A stretch of 64,000 nt of DNA, from assembly GCA_937896885.1 (NCBI GenBank), contig CALBNX010000077.1, positions 1 to 64,000 of the forward strand, read 5' to 3'. This document shows positions 17,767 through 27,316 of the stretch, one piece after another. Both the position numbers and the translations under genes were made by a program. The notes beneath the pieces are model-generated. The model was not told where the DNA came from. It saw only the letters and a program-made list of their open reading frames with translations, and did not search any database. Source of the stretch: an uncultured Clostridia bacterium. Lineage in GTDB: Bacteria; Bacillota; Clostridia; Oscillospirales; Acutalibacteraceae. How positions within the stretch are numbered: position 1 is the first letter of the stretch; each line of letters begins with the position of its first letter.

Positions 17767-18954
17767 TTACTTTGTAAATTTAGCTTTTACTCTGCCAAGG
17801 GCTTTCATACCCTCAACAATTTTTTCGTTTGATGGTGTTGAAAAATTCATTCTAAAACAATTTGTCTTTTCGTCGTTAATCATAAATGCCGAGCCTGGAA
17901 CAAGCGCAACCTTTTCGTCGATACATTCTTGCACAAATTCAAGCATATCAACGTTTTCTGGTAATTCGCACCATACAAAAAGTCCACCTTCGGGACGAAC
18001 ATATTTAACGAAATCACCCAATTCTGAGTCGATAAGGTCGCACATAAGATTAAGCTTTTCGCGATAAATAGCTCTGATTTTTTCGATATGAGCATCTATG
18101 TCATATTTGTCCATCCACTTATCAACAAGCATCTGTGAGAACACAGGTGTATGCACATCTGCTGCCTGTTTGCCAACTGTCATTTTTGCAACAATTGGTG
18201 CAGGGGCACAGATATAGCCAACACGAATACCAGGCGCTAAAAGTTTTGAGAATGAACCTGCATAAATAACAATTCCGTCTTCGTCCATACTCTTGATTGA
18301 TGGCACATCTTCGCCTGAAACTCTCAAGTCACCATAAGGGTTATCTTCAAGAATGAGCAAACCATATTTTTTAGCAAGTTCATAAACCGCTTTTCTTTTC
18401 TCAAGGCTCATTGTTGCACCTGATGGATTCTGAAAATTAGGAATTGTATAAATAAATCTTGGGTTATGAGCGTTTTTAATAGCATTTTCAAGTTCTTCGA
18501 TATTCATACCATCTGCTTCAACATTTACGCCTGCAAGCTGGCAACCATAAGAACGGAAACAGTTGAGAGAACCGATAAACGATGGACACTCACAAATAAC
18601 AGTATCACCCAAATCACAAAGTGCTTTTGTAGCAAGGTCCATAACCTGTTGTGCACCTGATGAGATGATGAGCGAGTCGAAATCTCTGCCGATATTGTAT
18701 CTGTCTTTAATAAATTTTGTCAAACGCTTGCGCAGAGGAGTGTAACCCTCTGTAACACCATATTGCAACGCTGTAACAGGCTCGTTTGCAAAGATTTCTG
18801 CTGAAATTTTCTGAACTTCTTCCATCGGGAATGTTGCAACATCAGGGTTACCTGCCGCAAAAGGAATAATGTCGGGATTCTGAGTTGCTTTTAATATTTC
18901 ACGGATTGCAGAGGGTGCTAATCCTGAAATTCTTTTTGAAAAATAATAATCCAT
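17767..18954 (-). CDS. PLP-dependent aminotransferase, class I/II
   Basis: A 395-residue fold-type I aminotransferase similar to 2-aminoadipate / multi-substrate transaminases (MocR-domain-like without the HTH part). The PLP lysine is K237 in GSFSKLLAPGIRVGY, the cofactor Asp/Tyr region is LEDNPYGDLR, and the substrate arginine is in FRMNFSTP. The ATG at 18954 has a well-placed AGGTG site; an upstream in-frame GTG does not. First gene of the rsmA-cca operon. The amino acid used cannot be told from sequence. Confidence 0.88.
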   Translation of the reverse strand: MDYYFSKRISGLAPSAIREILKATQNPDIIPFAAGNPDVATFPMEEVQKISAEIFANEPVTALQYGVTEGYTPLRKRLTKFIKDRYNIGRDFDSLIISSGAQQVMDLATKALCDLGDTVICECPSFIGSLNCFRSYGCQLAGVNVEADGMNIEELENAIKNAHNPRFIYTIPNFQNPSGATMSLEKRKAVYELAKKYGLLILEDNPYGDLRVSGEDVPSIKSMDEDGIVIYAGSFSKLLAPGIRVGYICAPAPIVAKMTVGKQAADVHTPVFSQMLVDKWMDKYDIDAHIEKIRAIYREKLNLMCDLIDSELGDFVKYVRPEGGLFVWCELPENVDMLEFVQECIDEKVALVPGSAFMINDEKTNCFRMNFSTPSNEKIVEGMKALGRVKAKFTK

Positions 18955-18989
18955 TAGTATCACCTAGTTTTGTTTGCATATATAGACAT

Positions 18990-19018
18990 ATTTTAGCACA
19001 AGAATCACGCTTTTTCAA
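18990..19018 (-). promoter_or_regulatory. Promoter of the aminotransferase-rsmA-cca operon
   Basis: On the minus strand TTGAAA, 17 bases, TAAAAT, 36 bases before the aminotransferase start. Confidence 0.65.
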
Positions 19019-19051
19019 CAAATACATAAGCATATTTATTGTAAATTAATG

Positions 19052-19080
19052 TTGTTAAATAAGAAAATATATGTTAAAAT
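19052..19080 (+). promoter_or_regulatory. Promoter of proBA
   Basis: TTGTTA, 17 bases, TAAAAT, diverging from the aminotransferase promoter with about 30 bases between the -35 boxes. Confidence 0.6.
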
Positions 19081-19117
19081 ATTATGATTAAACTTTTCTA
19101 TGGTGAGAAGGGTATTT

Positions 19118-19903
19118 ATGGCAGTTTTAAAAGATGTAAAAAGAATAGTTGTAAAGGTTGGCACATCAACACTTACATATTCAACAGGCAAGACAAATAT
19201 CAGAAGAATGCACAAGTTGGTTTCTGTGCTTTCTGATATTGTGAATTCAGGTGTTGAAGTAGCCCTTGTTACAAGTGGCGCAATCGGTGTTGGTGTTGGT
19301 AAATTAGGTTTAAAAGAAAAACCTGCTGACACAGCGGGCAAGCAGGCGGCAGCAACAATCGGTCAATGTGAATTAATGTTTATGTATGATAAACTTTTCG
19401 GTGAATATGGTCACACAGTTGGTCAGTTGCTTATCACAAAAAGTGACGTTGAAAATGATGAGAGAAGAGAAAACCTCATAAACACATTCAATAAATTGTT
19501 TGAATTCGGTGCAATTCCTGTTATCAATGAAAACGATAGCGTTGCAGTTGAAGAAATCGTTTATGGTGACAATGACTCGCTTTCTGCTATTGTTGCAAAA
19601 CTTGTCAATGCAGATGCACTTATTATTCTAACAGACATTGATGGTCTTTATGATGCAAATCCAAACGAGAATGAAGATGCAAAGCTTATCTCTGTTGTTA
19701 CAGAAATCGACGAGGATTTATATAAAATCGCAGGTGGCAAGGGTTCAACGCTTGGCACAGGTGGAATGGTAACAAAGCTTCACGCGGCTGAAATCACAAT
19801 GGGCGCAGGAATTGACACAATCGTTATGAATGGTGAAAATCCAACTGAGATTTATAAAGCACTTGACGGTAAACAAGTTGGTACATTCTTTAAGGGGAAA
19901 TAA
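19118..19903 (+). CDS. proB: Glutamate 5-kinase
   Basis: A 261-residue kinase that makes glutamyl-5-phosphate, first step of proline synthesis. The amino-acid kinase fold shows VVKVGTSTL, SSGAIGVGVGKL-type (here TSGAIGVGVGKLGL), NENDSVAVEE and GTGGMVTKLHAAE. The C-terminal PUA domain of the long enteric form is absent, so this is the short version. The start at 19118 follows GAGAAGGG. proA follows after 2 bases. Confidence 0.95.
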   Translation: MAVLKDVKRIVVKVGTSTLTYSTGKTNIRRMHKLVSVLSDIVNSGVEVALVTSGAIGVGVGKLGLKEKPADTAGKQAAATIGQCELMFMYDKLFGEYGHTVGQLLITKSDVENDERRENLINTFNKLFEFGAIPVINENDSVAVEEIVYGDNDSLSAIVAKLVNADALIILTDIDGLYDANPNENEDAKLISVVTEIDEDLYKIAGGKGSTLGTGGMVTKLHAAEITMGAGIDTIVMNGENPTEIYKALDGKQVGTFFKGK

Positions 19904-19905
19904 TT

Positions 19906-21144
19906 ATGCTCACAGAAATCGGTAAAAGAGCAAAAGATGCGGCTGCAAAATTAGCAGTAACATCAACTGAAGATAAAAACAGAATACTTCTCGCAATGGC
20001 AAATGCTTTAAGAGAAAATTGCGATAAGATTTTAGAAGCAAATGCTATTGATATTGAAAACGGTCGCAATAACAATATGTCAGAGTCATTGATTGACCGA
20101 CTTATGCTTAACAAAGACCGAATTGAGGGTATGGCAAAGGGTATTGAAGATGTTATAAATCTTGCGGACCCTGTTGGCAGAATCCTTTGGGAAACAGAGC
20201 GTCCAAATGGGCTTAAAATTCAAAGAGTAAGTGTACCTTTGGGTGTTGTGGGCATTATCTATGAAGCTCGTCCAAATGTTACAAGTGATGCGGCTGCTCT
20301 TGCGGTCAAAGCAGGTAACACAGCCATTCTTCGTGGTGGCAAAGAGGCGTTTAACTCAAACTCCGCTATAATGGACAGCATGAGAGATGCCATTGAAAAA
20401 ACAGGATTTAATCCTGATATTATTGAGCTTGTGCGTGACACTTCTCGTGATAGTGCGACAGCACTTATGAAAATGAATAAGTATGTTGATGTGCTTATTC
20501 CTCGTGGAAGTGCATCACTTATCAATGCAGTTGTTGAAAATTCAACTGTACCTGTAATTGAAACAGGCGTTGGCAATTGCCATATTTATGTTGACAGCGA
20601 AGCAGATATTGATATGGCAACCGAAATTATCTTCAATGCGAAAACACAGAGAATTTCAGTTTGCAACACAGCTGAAAGTCTGCTTATACATAAAGATATT
20701 GCAGAATATGCACTAATTGCAATCAAGGCTCGTCTTGACGAAAAAAATGTTACTCTCTATGGTGATGAAATCGCAAGAGAAATTTGTCCCGATATTGAAG
20801 TGGCAACTGACGATGATTATTATCGTGAATATCTTGACTATAAAATGTCAGTTAAAATTGTTTCATCACTCGAAGATGCAATTGAACATATTAGAAAATA
20901 TTCATCAGGGCACAGCGAGAGCATTATCACAAATAATAAAGACAATGCCGAAATATTCTTAAATAGTGTAGATTCATCAGCTGTTTATCACAACGCAAGC
21001 ACTCGTTTCACTGATGGTGGTGAGTTCGGTTTCGGTGCAGAAATCGGCATTTCAACTCAAAAACTTCACGCAAGAGGTCCTTTGGGACTTCCACAGTTAA
21101 ACTCATTCAAATATAAGATTTATGGCGACGGTCAAATCAGATAA
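19906..21144 (+). CDS. proA: Gamma-glutamyl phosphate reductase
   Basis: A 412-residue NADPH-dependent aldehyde-dehydrogenase-fold enzyme that turns glutamyl-5-phosphate into glutamate semialdehyde. GVVGIIYEARPNVTSD and the catalytic-cysteine motif VCNTAE are clear, and the C terminus GFGAEIGISTQKLHARGP is typical. Two bases after proB, so the pair probably acts as a unit. No proC is in the window. Confidence 0.96.
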   Translation: MLTEIGKRAKDAAAKLAVTSTEDKNRILLAMANALRENCDKILEANAIDIENGRNNNMSESLIDRLMLNKDRIEGMAKGIEDVINLADPVGRILWETERPNGLKIQRVSVPLGVVGIIYEARPNVTSDAAALAVKAGNTAILRGGKEAFNSNSAIMDSMRDAIEKTGFNPDIIELVRDTSRDSATALMKMNKYVDVLIPRGSASLINAVVENSTVPVIETGVGNCHIYVDSEADIDMATEIIFNAKTQRISVCNTAESLLIHKDIAEYALIAIKARLDEKNVTLYGDEIAREICPDIEVATDDDYYREYLDYKMSVKIVSSLEDAIEHIRKYSSGHSESIITNNKDNAEIFLNSVDSSAVYHNASTRFTDGGEFGFGAEIGISTQKLHARGPLGLPQLNSFKYKIYGDGQIR

Positions 21145-21157
21145 AGAGGTGTTTTGA

Positions 21158-21952
21158 ATGGCAGAAAACAGAAAACACAAAGGTACTCACAAACTGGCAT
21201 TTCCTATGGGTATGCTTGTTACAATTCTTGCTGCAATCGGACTTGTAACTGTTGTTGTTTCGGCGGTTAAAGGTTTTGACGGTGCTATTGAGAAAAGTCA
21301 AAAGTTAGAAGAATATGAAAAAATGCTTACTCCTGTCGTGCTCATATCTCCAGATACTTTCGATGATGTTACCAAGGCGGATATGAGTCAGCTTATTGAA
21401 ATTTCAATTTGGTCATTACTTAAAAGCGATATTTCACCAGATACTTATGAATCAACAGGTGAGGGCCTTTTAATTCCCAAAGAAGATGTTGAAGCACAGT
21501 TTGTTAAGCTTTTCGGAACAGAAGTAACACCCGTCCATTCAACAGTTGAGGGTTATGGTATGGATTTCGTTTTTGATTCTGCGAAGGGTACATATACAGC
21601 ACCACTTACAGGTATTACACCTATTTATACACCCGATGTTATTGAGAAGACAACATTACCAAACTCAATCGTTTTGACAGTTGCTTGTCTTGCGGGTGAT
21701 GGTTGGGAACAGGGCGAAAATGGTGAAATGAAAGCTCCTAATCCTGACAAATATCTCAAAATCACTCTTCGTGAAAAAGATGGCGCTTATTACATTTCTG
21801 CAATTCAGAATACATCAACACCTGAAACTGCAACGACAGAAGAAAAAACAGAAACAACCACTCAGAACCTTGACTTGTTGGGTCAGGCAGAAGTAGTTGC
21901 AAGTGAGTCATCAACTGTTGCTGAGTCAGAAACTGAATCAACAACAGCCTAA
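21158..21952 (+). CDS. Unknown membrane-anchored extracytoplasmic protein
   Basis: A 264-residue protein I do not recognise. It has a basic start, one hydrophobic span (about residues 15-37) and a predicted outside domain of about 180 residues, ending in a Thr/Glu/Ser-rich tail like the linker of the anti-sigma-like protein at 1681-2604. It starts 13 bases after proA with an AGAGGTG site, so it is probably cotranscribed with proBA, though no functional link to proline is evident. Confidence 0.7.
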   Translation: MAENRKHKGTHKLAFPMGMLVTILAAIGLVTVVVSAVKGFDGAIEKSQKLEEYEKMLTPVVLISPDTFDDVTKADMSQLIEISIWSLLKSDISPDTYESTGEGLLIPKEDVEAQFVKLFGTEVTPVHSTVEGYGMDFVFDSAKGTYTAPLTGITPIYTPDVIEKTTLPNSIVLTVACLAGDGWEQGENGEMKAPNPDKYLKITLREKDGAYYISAIQNTSTPETATTEEKTETTTQNLDLLGQAEVVASESSTVAESETESTTA

Positions 21953-21968
21953 ATATATCATATCCGTT

Positions 21969-22012
21969 AAAATCAAAAGCCACTAAGAAGCAAAGGCTCA
22001 CTTTTGATTTTT
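21969..22012 (+). terminator. Terminator of the proBA operon
   Basis: AAAATCAAAAG pairs with CTTTTGATTTT around a roughly 20-base loop that has its own AGCC/GGCT pairing, ending in T residues. Confidence 0.65.
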
Positions 22013-22105
22013 ATAAACGGTAATCTTAATATCATTTTATGTTTTTATAACGGACAAGTGACAAATAATAAATAAATCAGCATATAAATTAAGCGAGGTA
22101 AAAAT

Positions 22106-23227
22106 ATGCTTCAATATGAAGAATTAAAATTGCGACTCAACTCTCATAGCGATGAACTCGAAAATCTTGCAGAGGCATTGGGCCTTGAAAAGATGAAGAA
22201 AGAAATCGCAAATCTTGAAGAGCAAGCCGCACAAGATGGTTTCTGGGACGATATTCAGAATTCACAAAAGGTTTTGCAGAGAACAAGCGGACTTAAAAAC
22301 AAGGTTGCTGCTTATGAAAAACTCAAAGCAGATTTTGAAGATGCTCTTGTTATGATTGAACTTGCAGATGAAGAAGGGGACGAGTCTCTCGTTGATGAAT
22401 GCACAGAAAGTGTTGAAAACTTTGAGAAAGAACTTGACAGTCAAACCCTTGCAACACTTTTAACAGGTGAATATGACTCAAAGAATGCTATTCTTACATT
22501 CCACGCAGGCGCAGGTGGCACAGAGGCTCAGGACTGGGCAGAAATGCTTTTCAGAATGTATAATCGTTGGGGTGAGCGTCACGGGTATAAAGTTTCAACA
22601 CTTGACTATCTTGATGGTGACGAAGCAGGCCTTAAATCAGCGTGCATTCTTATTGAGGGCGAAAATGCTTATGGCTTTATGAAGAGTGAAGCAGGTATTC
22701 ACCGTCTTGTCCGCGTTTCACCATTCGACTCATCAGGCAGACGTCACACATCGTTCGCATCTTTAGAAGTTATGCCTGAAATCGACGAAGATACAAATGT
22801 TGATATTAACCCTGACGATATTGAAATGGCTGTTTATCGTGCAAGTGGTGCGGGTGGACAAAAGGTTAACAAAACATCATCTGCAGTTCGTCTTACTCAC
22901 AAACCAACAGGAATTGTTGTTTCTTGTCAGGTTGAAAGAAGCCAACATCAGAACCGTGAAGTTGCTATGACAATGCTTAAATCAAAGCTTATTGAGATTA
23001 AAGAGCGTGAGCACCTTGCAAAGATTGAAGACATTAAGGGTGACCACAAAGAAATTGCATGGGGTAGCCAGATTCGTTCCTATGTATTTATGCCATATAC
23101 ACTTGCAAAAGACCACAGAACATCTTTTGAAAATGGTAATATAAATGCTGTTATGGATGGTGACATTGACGGATTTATCAATGCATATCTTAAAATGCAA
23201 TCACAAAAGAATTTAGAAAACAACTAA
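22106..23227 (+). CDS. prfB: Peptide chain release factor 2
   Basis: A 373-residue class I release factor that reads UAA and UGA. The tripeptide anticodon SPF is at residues 205-207 and the catalytic GGQ at 250-252. The reading frame is continuous from the ATG (GCGAGG site): there is no in-frame TGA around codon 25, so this copy lacks the programmed +1 frameshift used to autoregulate RF2 in many bacteria. It stands alone between terminators. Confidence 0.96.
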   Translation: MLQYEELKLRLNSHSDELENLAEALGLEKMKKEIANLEEQAAQDGFWDDIQNSQKVLQRTSGLKNKVAAYEKLKADFEDALVMIELADEEGDESLVDECTESVENFEKELDSQTLATLLTGEYDSKNAILTFHAGAGGTEAQDWAEMLFRMYNRWGERHGYKVSTLDYLDGDEAGLKSACILIEGENAYGFMKSEAGIHRLVRVSPFDSSGRRHTSFASLEVMPEIDEDTNVDINPDDIEMAVYRASGAGGQKVNKTSSAVRLTHKPTGIVVSCQVERSQHQNREVAMTMLKSKLIEIKEREHLAKIEDIKGDHKEIAWGSQIRSYVFMPYTLAKDHRTSFENGNINAVMDGDIDGFINAYLKMQSQKNLENN

Positions 23228-23229
23228 AA

Positions 23230-23266
23230 GAAAAAGGCTCGGTAAAAACCGAGCCTTAAGTTTTTG
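23230..23266 (+). terminator. Shared terminator after prfB
   Basis: AAGGCTCGGT pairs with ACCGAGCCTT across AAAA, followed by AAGTTTTTG; A-rich sequence on the other side lets it serve the convergent gene too. Confidence 0.85.
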
Positions 23267-23271
23267 TTGTT

Positions 23272-23979
23272 TTATTGTCTTTGTCTTTCTTTTTCTGCTT
23301 TTTTCATTGCTTTTTCTTTTTCATCACTGATGTTTACAAGAAGAACAGAAACTGCCCAAGCACAGATACCAAGCATTATGAACATCAAGCCCCAGAAAGC
23401 ACCATCAAGTGTGAATGAAGCAACCTCACCCAAGAAACCAATGATTAAAGATGAGATAATACCATCCATATTGAGAACTTGTGAAAGTGTAATTTCACCA
23501 GCCATAAGTGGATTTGCAAAGAAACTGAAAGAAATATATGCTGCAACTGTGCTTAAAAATCCAGCACCTGAAAGACCGATAATAGCTTTGATTTTGTTTG
23601 AGAAAATAGCAAAACCGAGAATTACAAGACCCAAAACAAGCGCGATGATAATAAACACAGCAGCCACTACAAGTGGTCTGTATAACTCATTTTGAAGAAT
23701 ACTTGCTTTGAAATCAAAGTTTCCATCAGTAAAACCTGAAAACATATCAATCCATTCAGGAAGCTCTGCAAGAGAAATTGACTCTTCCGTTGCCTGAAGG
23801 TTGTTTTCACCGCTGAACTTATTAAACAAATCTGAAATATCACTATGAGTAATAAGAATGTGAATTAAATCAGCAAAATAGAAAATAGGATAAATTGCAA
23901 CACAAGCGATTGCAGTAACTACTCTGAAAAGAATATCAAAACCAGTTGTTTTTTGTTTGATTTTTTTTGTTTTACTCAT
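23272..23979 (-). CDS. Unknown four-span membrane protein
   Basis: A 235-residue polytopic membrane protein without a family I recognise. Hydrophobic spans are near residues 17-40, 98-120, 130-150 and 190-215. A loop of about 50 residues lies between the first two, and both ends are highly basic. The ATG at 23979 follows a GGGGGAA site; an upstream TTG in frame is less likely. The gene starts 2 bases after glnS, so it is the last member of the gltX-glnS operon. Confidence 0.65.
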   Translation of the reverse strand: MSKTKKIKQKTTGFDILFRVVTAIACVAIYPIFYFADLIHILITHSDISDLFNKFSGENNLQATEESISLAELPEWIDMFSGFTDGNFDFKASILQNELYRPLVVAAVFIIIALVLGLVILGFAIFSNKIKAIIGLSGAGFLSTVAAYISFSFFANPLMAGEITLSQVLNMDGIISSLIIGFLGEVASFTLDGAFWGLMFIMLGICAWAVSVLLVNISDEKEKAMKKAEKERQRQ

Positions 23980-23981
23980 AT

Positions 23982-25643
23982 TTATTTCCCCCAAGAAGAA
24001 TTGAGTTGTACGGTACGGTTAAACACAACATTATCTTCAGTTGATGTGATATCTACGCAGAAATAACCCTGACGCATAAACTGGAATGTGTCACCAGCTT
24101 TGAGACCGTCTTTAAGTCCGCCTTCAATAAGGCAGCCTTTAAGAATAACAAGCGATTCGGGATTAAGATTTTCTGTAAATGCGCCCGCTGATTCGTCAGA
24201 TGGGTTTTCTTTATTGAAAAGTCTGTCATAAAGACGAACTTCTGCTTTGAAACTATCTGCTTCACTTACCCAGTGTAATGTACCCTTGACTTTTCTGCCA
24301 TCAGGCGAGTTACCGCCACGGCTTTCAGGGTCATAAGTGCAGTGAACACAAGTAACATTGCCATTTTCGTCTGTATCATAGCCCACACACTTAACAAAGT
24401 ATGCACTTTTAAGACGAACTTCATTACCTGGGAAAAGTCTAAAATACTTTTTAACAGGCTCAACCATAAAGTCTTCTTGTTCAACATAAATTGTTTTGCC
24501 AAAAGTTACTTTGCGAGTACCCATTTCAGGGTGCTCAGGATGAATTTCTACATCAAGAGTTTCTGTCTTGTCTTCAGGATAGTTATCAATAACAACCTTT
24601 AATGGACGAAGCACAGCCATAGCTCTAGGAGCATTTGCATTGAGCTCATCACGAACACAAGATTCCAAAAGACCGTAGTCAACAACTGAATAAGCCTTTG
24701 AAACGCCAATCTTTTCACAGAAATTGCGGATTGCAGCTGCGGGGTATCCGCGTCTTCTCATACCGCTGAGAGTTGCCATTCTTGGGTCATTCCAACCATC
24801 AACAATGCCTTCGTTAACAAGCGCCAAACATTTTCTCTTACTTGTAAGGCAATAGTTAAGGTTAAGACGAGCAAACTCAATTTGTCTTGGTGGTGTAGGA
24901 ATATCAAGAGCCTTTAAGAACCAATCATATAAAGGTCTGTGGTTTTCAAACTCAAGTGAGCAAAGAGAATGTGTAACACCTTCTTTAGCATCCGACAATG
25001 GATGAGCAAAGTCATACATTGGGTAAACACACCATTTGTCACCTGTCTGGTGATGTGGCACATGAGCAATTCTGTAAATTACAGGGTCACGCATATTGAT
25101 ATTAGCAGCAGCCATATCAATCTTTGCGCGAAGAACTCTTGCGCCGTTTTCGAATTCACCATCAGTCATTCTCTTGAATAAATCAAGATTTTCTTCAATA
25201 CTTCTTTCTCTGTATGGACTGTTCTTACCTGGCTCTGTGAGAGTGCCGCGATATTCTCTAATTTCGTCAGCAGAAAGGTCGTCAACATAAGCAAGACCTT
25301 TTTCGATAAGCTTTACAGCACATTCATAGATAAAGTCAAAATAACTTGATGCGAAAAGGCATTTGTTCCATTTAAAACCAAGCCATTCAATATCTTCTTT
25401 GATTGCATCAACATATTCTGTGTCTTCTTTTTGTGGGTTTGTGTCATCAAGACGAAGGTTGCACTCGCCTTTATATTTTTTGCTTGTTGCAAAGTTAATG
25501 CAAATCGCTTTTGCATGACCAATGTGAAGATATCCGTTTGGTTCAGGTGGAAAACGAGTCTGAACTTTGTCATACACACCGTTTTCAAGGTCTTCGTCGA
25601 TGAAATCGTGTATAAAATTTGAAATGTTTGTAATTTCTTCCAT
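23982..25643 (-). CDS. glnS: Glutaminyl-tRNA synthetase
   Basis: A 553-residue class Ib synthetase that charges tRNA-Gln directly. The HIGH motif is at residues 40-43 (PPEPNGYLHIGHAK), the KMSKS equivalent is LTSKRK, and the C-terminal anticodon-binding beta barrels (VEHIPEHPEMG-like, here VEIHPEHPEMG) are present, ending in VQLNSSWGK. Most Firmicutes lack GlnRS and use GatCAB, so its presence, next to gltX, is notable. It starts 4 bases after gltX. Confidence 0.95.
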   Translation of the reverse strand: MEEITNISNFIHDFIDEDLENGVYDKVQTRFPPEPNGYLHIGHAKAICINFATSKKYKGECNLRLDDTNPQKEDTEYVDAIKEDIEWLGFKWNKCLFASSYFDFIYECAVKLIEKGLAYVDDLSADEIREYRGTLTEPGKNSPYRERSIEENLDLFKRMTDGEFENGARVLRAKIDMAAANINMRDPVIYRIAHVPHHQTGDKWCVYPMYDFAHPLSDAKEGVTHSLCSLEFENHRPLYDWFLKALDIPTPPRQIEFARLNLNYCLTSKRKCLALVNEGIVDGWNDPRMATLSGMRRRGYPAAAIRNFCEKIGVSKAYSVVDYGLLESCVRDELNANAPRAMAVLRPLKVVIDNYPEDKTETLDVEIHPEHPEMGTRKVTFGKTIYVEQEDFMVEPVKKYFRLFPGNEVRLKSAYFVKCVGYDTDENGNVTCVHCTYDPESRGGNSPDGRKVKGTLHWVSEADSFKAEVRLYDRLFNKENPSDESAGAFTENLNPESLVILKGCLIEGGLKDGLKAGDTFQFMRQGYFCVDITSTEDNVVFNRTVQLNSSWGK

Positions 25644-25647
25644 ATAT

Positions 25648-27306
25648 TTAAGCCTCTTTATAAGAATTTATTGCATTGTCAATTCTGCTCATTACTTCTT
25701 GTGAACCCAAAATCTGCATAATGTAATACAAATCAGGTGTGTTTGTGCGAGATGTCATAGCAACACGAATAACTGTTGAAACATCACCAACGTGACCCTT
25801 GAATGCGTCAGGATTTTGCTTATATTCTTTAACATTTGGTGTGAATCCACAAGCAGAGCAAAGCTCTTTGATTTTATTGAACCACTCTTCTTTGCTATCG
25901 TTTGCAGAATATATATCCTTATACTTTGTAAGGATTTCAACTGCATCTGCTTTATTGATGTGTTCGGGAAGTGTGTAATCTGCGTCGTAAAGTTCGTTGT
26001 AGAAGTAAGTTACATAGTCTTCCACTTCTTCCCAACAAGCAATATCTTTACGTGGTTTTGGATTATCACGGTCAATGTTGAGAATTGCGATTGCTTTTTC
26101 TTTATCTTCAACGAGGAGTGCATAGAGCACTTCATTATAATCCATTGCCCAATCTGTAACAAGCTTGTAAACTTCTTTTGCAGTCATAACAGAAATTACA
26201 TTTTTTGATACATCGTTAAACTTAACCATATCAAAAAGTGCACCAGAAACGCTCATCTTTTTAAGATTAAATGGGAATTTTTTAATATCTTCGTTTTTAT
26301 TTGCTCTGCGCCAATCTTCAAAGTTTGAGTTGAGAATGGTGAGCATATATTCTTTAACTGATGCTTCAGGATAACCTTTTTCAATATAGAATGAAACATT
26401 TGCTTCAGGGTCTTTTCTTTTTGAAAGTTTTCTCTTGCCACCGTTTTCTTCTTTCATAATTGGTGCAATGTGAGCATATTTAACAGGCTTAAAGCCACAA
26501 GTTCTGAAAAGCTCAATATGAAGTGGAACAGAAGCAATCCACTCGTCACCACGAACAACATGAGTTGTGCGCATCAAGTGGTCGTCGATTGCGTGAGCAA
26601 AGTGATATGTTGGAATTCCGTCGGTTTTAAGAATAACAACGTCATTCACGTTTTCGCTCATTTCAATTTTGCCTTTAATCATATCGTCAAATGCAATTTT
26701 TCTCTGTATGTCACCCATTGAACGAAGACGAATGGTATATGGAATACCCGCATTGATTTTTTCAATGACTTCATCATCACTTAAATCTCTGCACTTTGCG
26801 TATGCACCATAATAACCCTTGATATCTTCATTTTCTTGACGGTTTCTGATATCTTCAAGGTCTTCCGGTGTGCAGAAACAAGGATAAGCCTTGCCTTCTT
26901 CTACAAGTTTTTTAGCAAATGTACGATAGATTTCTCTACGGTGGCTCTGTGTATAAGGGCCATAGTTACCATATTCAGTATTAAAACCTGTAACACCTTC
27001 GTCAGGAGTAACACCAAAAGCCTTAAGACCGGTTACGATACCTGTAACACCATCTTCTACTTCGCGCTTTTTGTCAGTATCTTCAATTCGAAGCATAAAT
27101 ACGCCGTTTGTAGTTTCTGCAGTAAGCTTTGATGCGAAACCAGCATAAAGTCCGCCGAAGTGCAAATAACCTGTTGGGCTTGGAGCAAATCTTGTCACTC
27201 TTGCGCCGTCCGGCAAATCTCTTGCAGGATAAAGTTCTTCATAATATTCTGTGGACTTGTCCACATCGCTGAAAATAAGTTCAGCAATTTTTTTGCAGTC
27301 TGTCAT
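25648..27306 (-). CDS. gltX: Glutamyl-tRNA synthetase
   Basis: A 552-residue class Ib synthetase. The signature APSPTGYLHFGG is at residues 41-52 and the KMSKS equivalent is KLSKRKDPEA. It carries about 30 more residues before the Rossmann fold than typical bacterial GluRS, a feature of a divergent clostridial subgroup. Specificity for Glu over Gln is inferred from the neighbouring GlnRS and from GluRS features such as RIEDTD. It is followed by glnS after 4 bases. AAGAGGT precedes the ATG. Confidence 0.92.
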   Translation of the reverse strand: MTDCKKIAELIFSDVDKSTEYYEELYPARDLPDGARVTRFAPSPTGYLHFGGLYAGFASKLTAETTNGVFMLRIEDTDKKREVEDGVTGIVTGLKAFGVTPDEGVTGFNTEYGNYGPYTQSHRREIYRTFAKKLVEEGKAYPCFCTPEDLEDIRNRQENEDIKGYYGAYAKCRDLSDDEVIEKINAGIPYTIRLRSMGDIQRKIAFDDMIKGKIEMSENVNDVVILKTDGIPTYHFAHAIDDHLMRTTHVVRGDEWIASVPLHIELFRTCGFKPVKYAHIAPIMKEENGGKRKLSKRKDPEANVSFYIEKGYPEASVKEYMLTILNSNFEDWRRANKNEDIKKFPFNLKKMSVSGALFDMVKFNDVSKNVISVMTAKEVYKLVTDWAMDYNEVLYALLVEDKEKAIAILNIDRDNPKPRKDIACWEEVEDYVTYFYNELYDADYTLPEHINKADAVEILTKYKDIYSANDSKEEWFNKIKELCSACGFTPNVKEYKQNPDAFKGHVGDVSTVIRVAMTSRTNTPDLYYIMQILGSQEVMSRIDNAINSYKEA

Positions 27307-27316
27307 TTTATACCTC

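Noticed and set aside
22106..22200. Programmed frameshift in prfB
   Set aside because: The frame is continuous and no TGA occurs at the expected codon.
25792..26208. 138-codon plus-strand frame inside gltX
   Set aside because: Antisense shadow of gltX, no start signal; the protein is Cys/Phe/Ile-rich with no domain.
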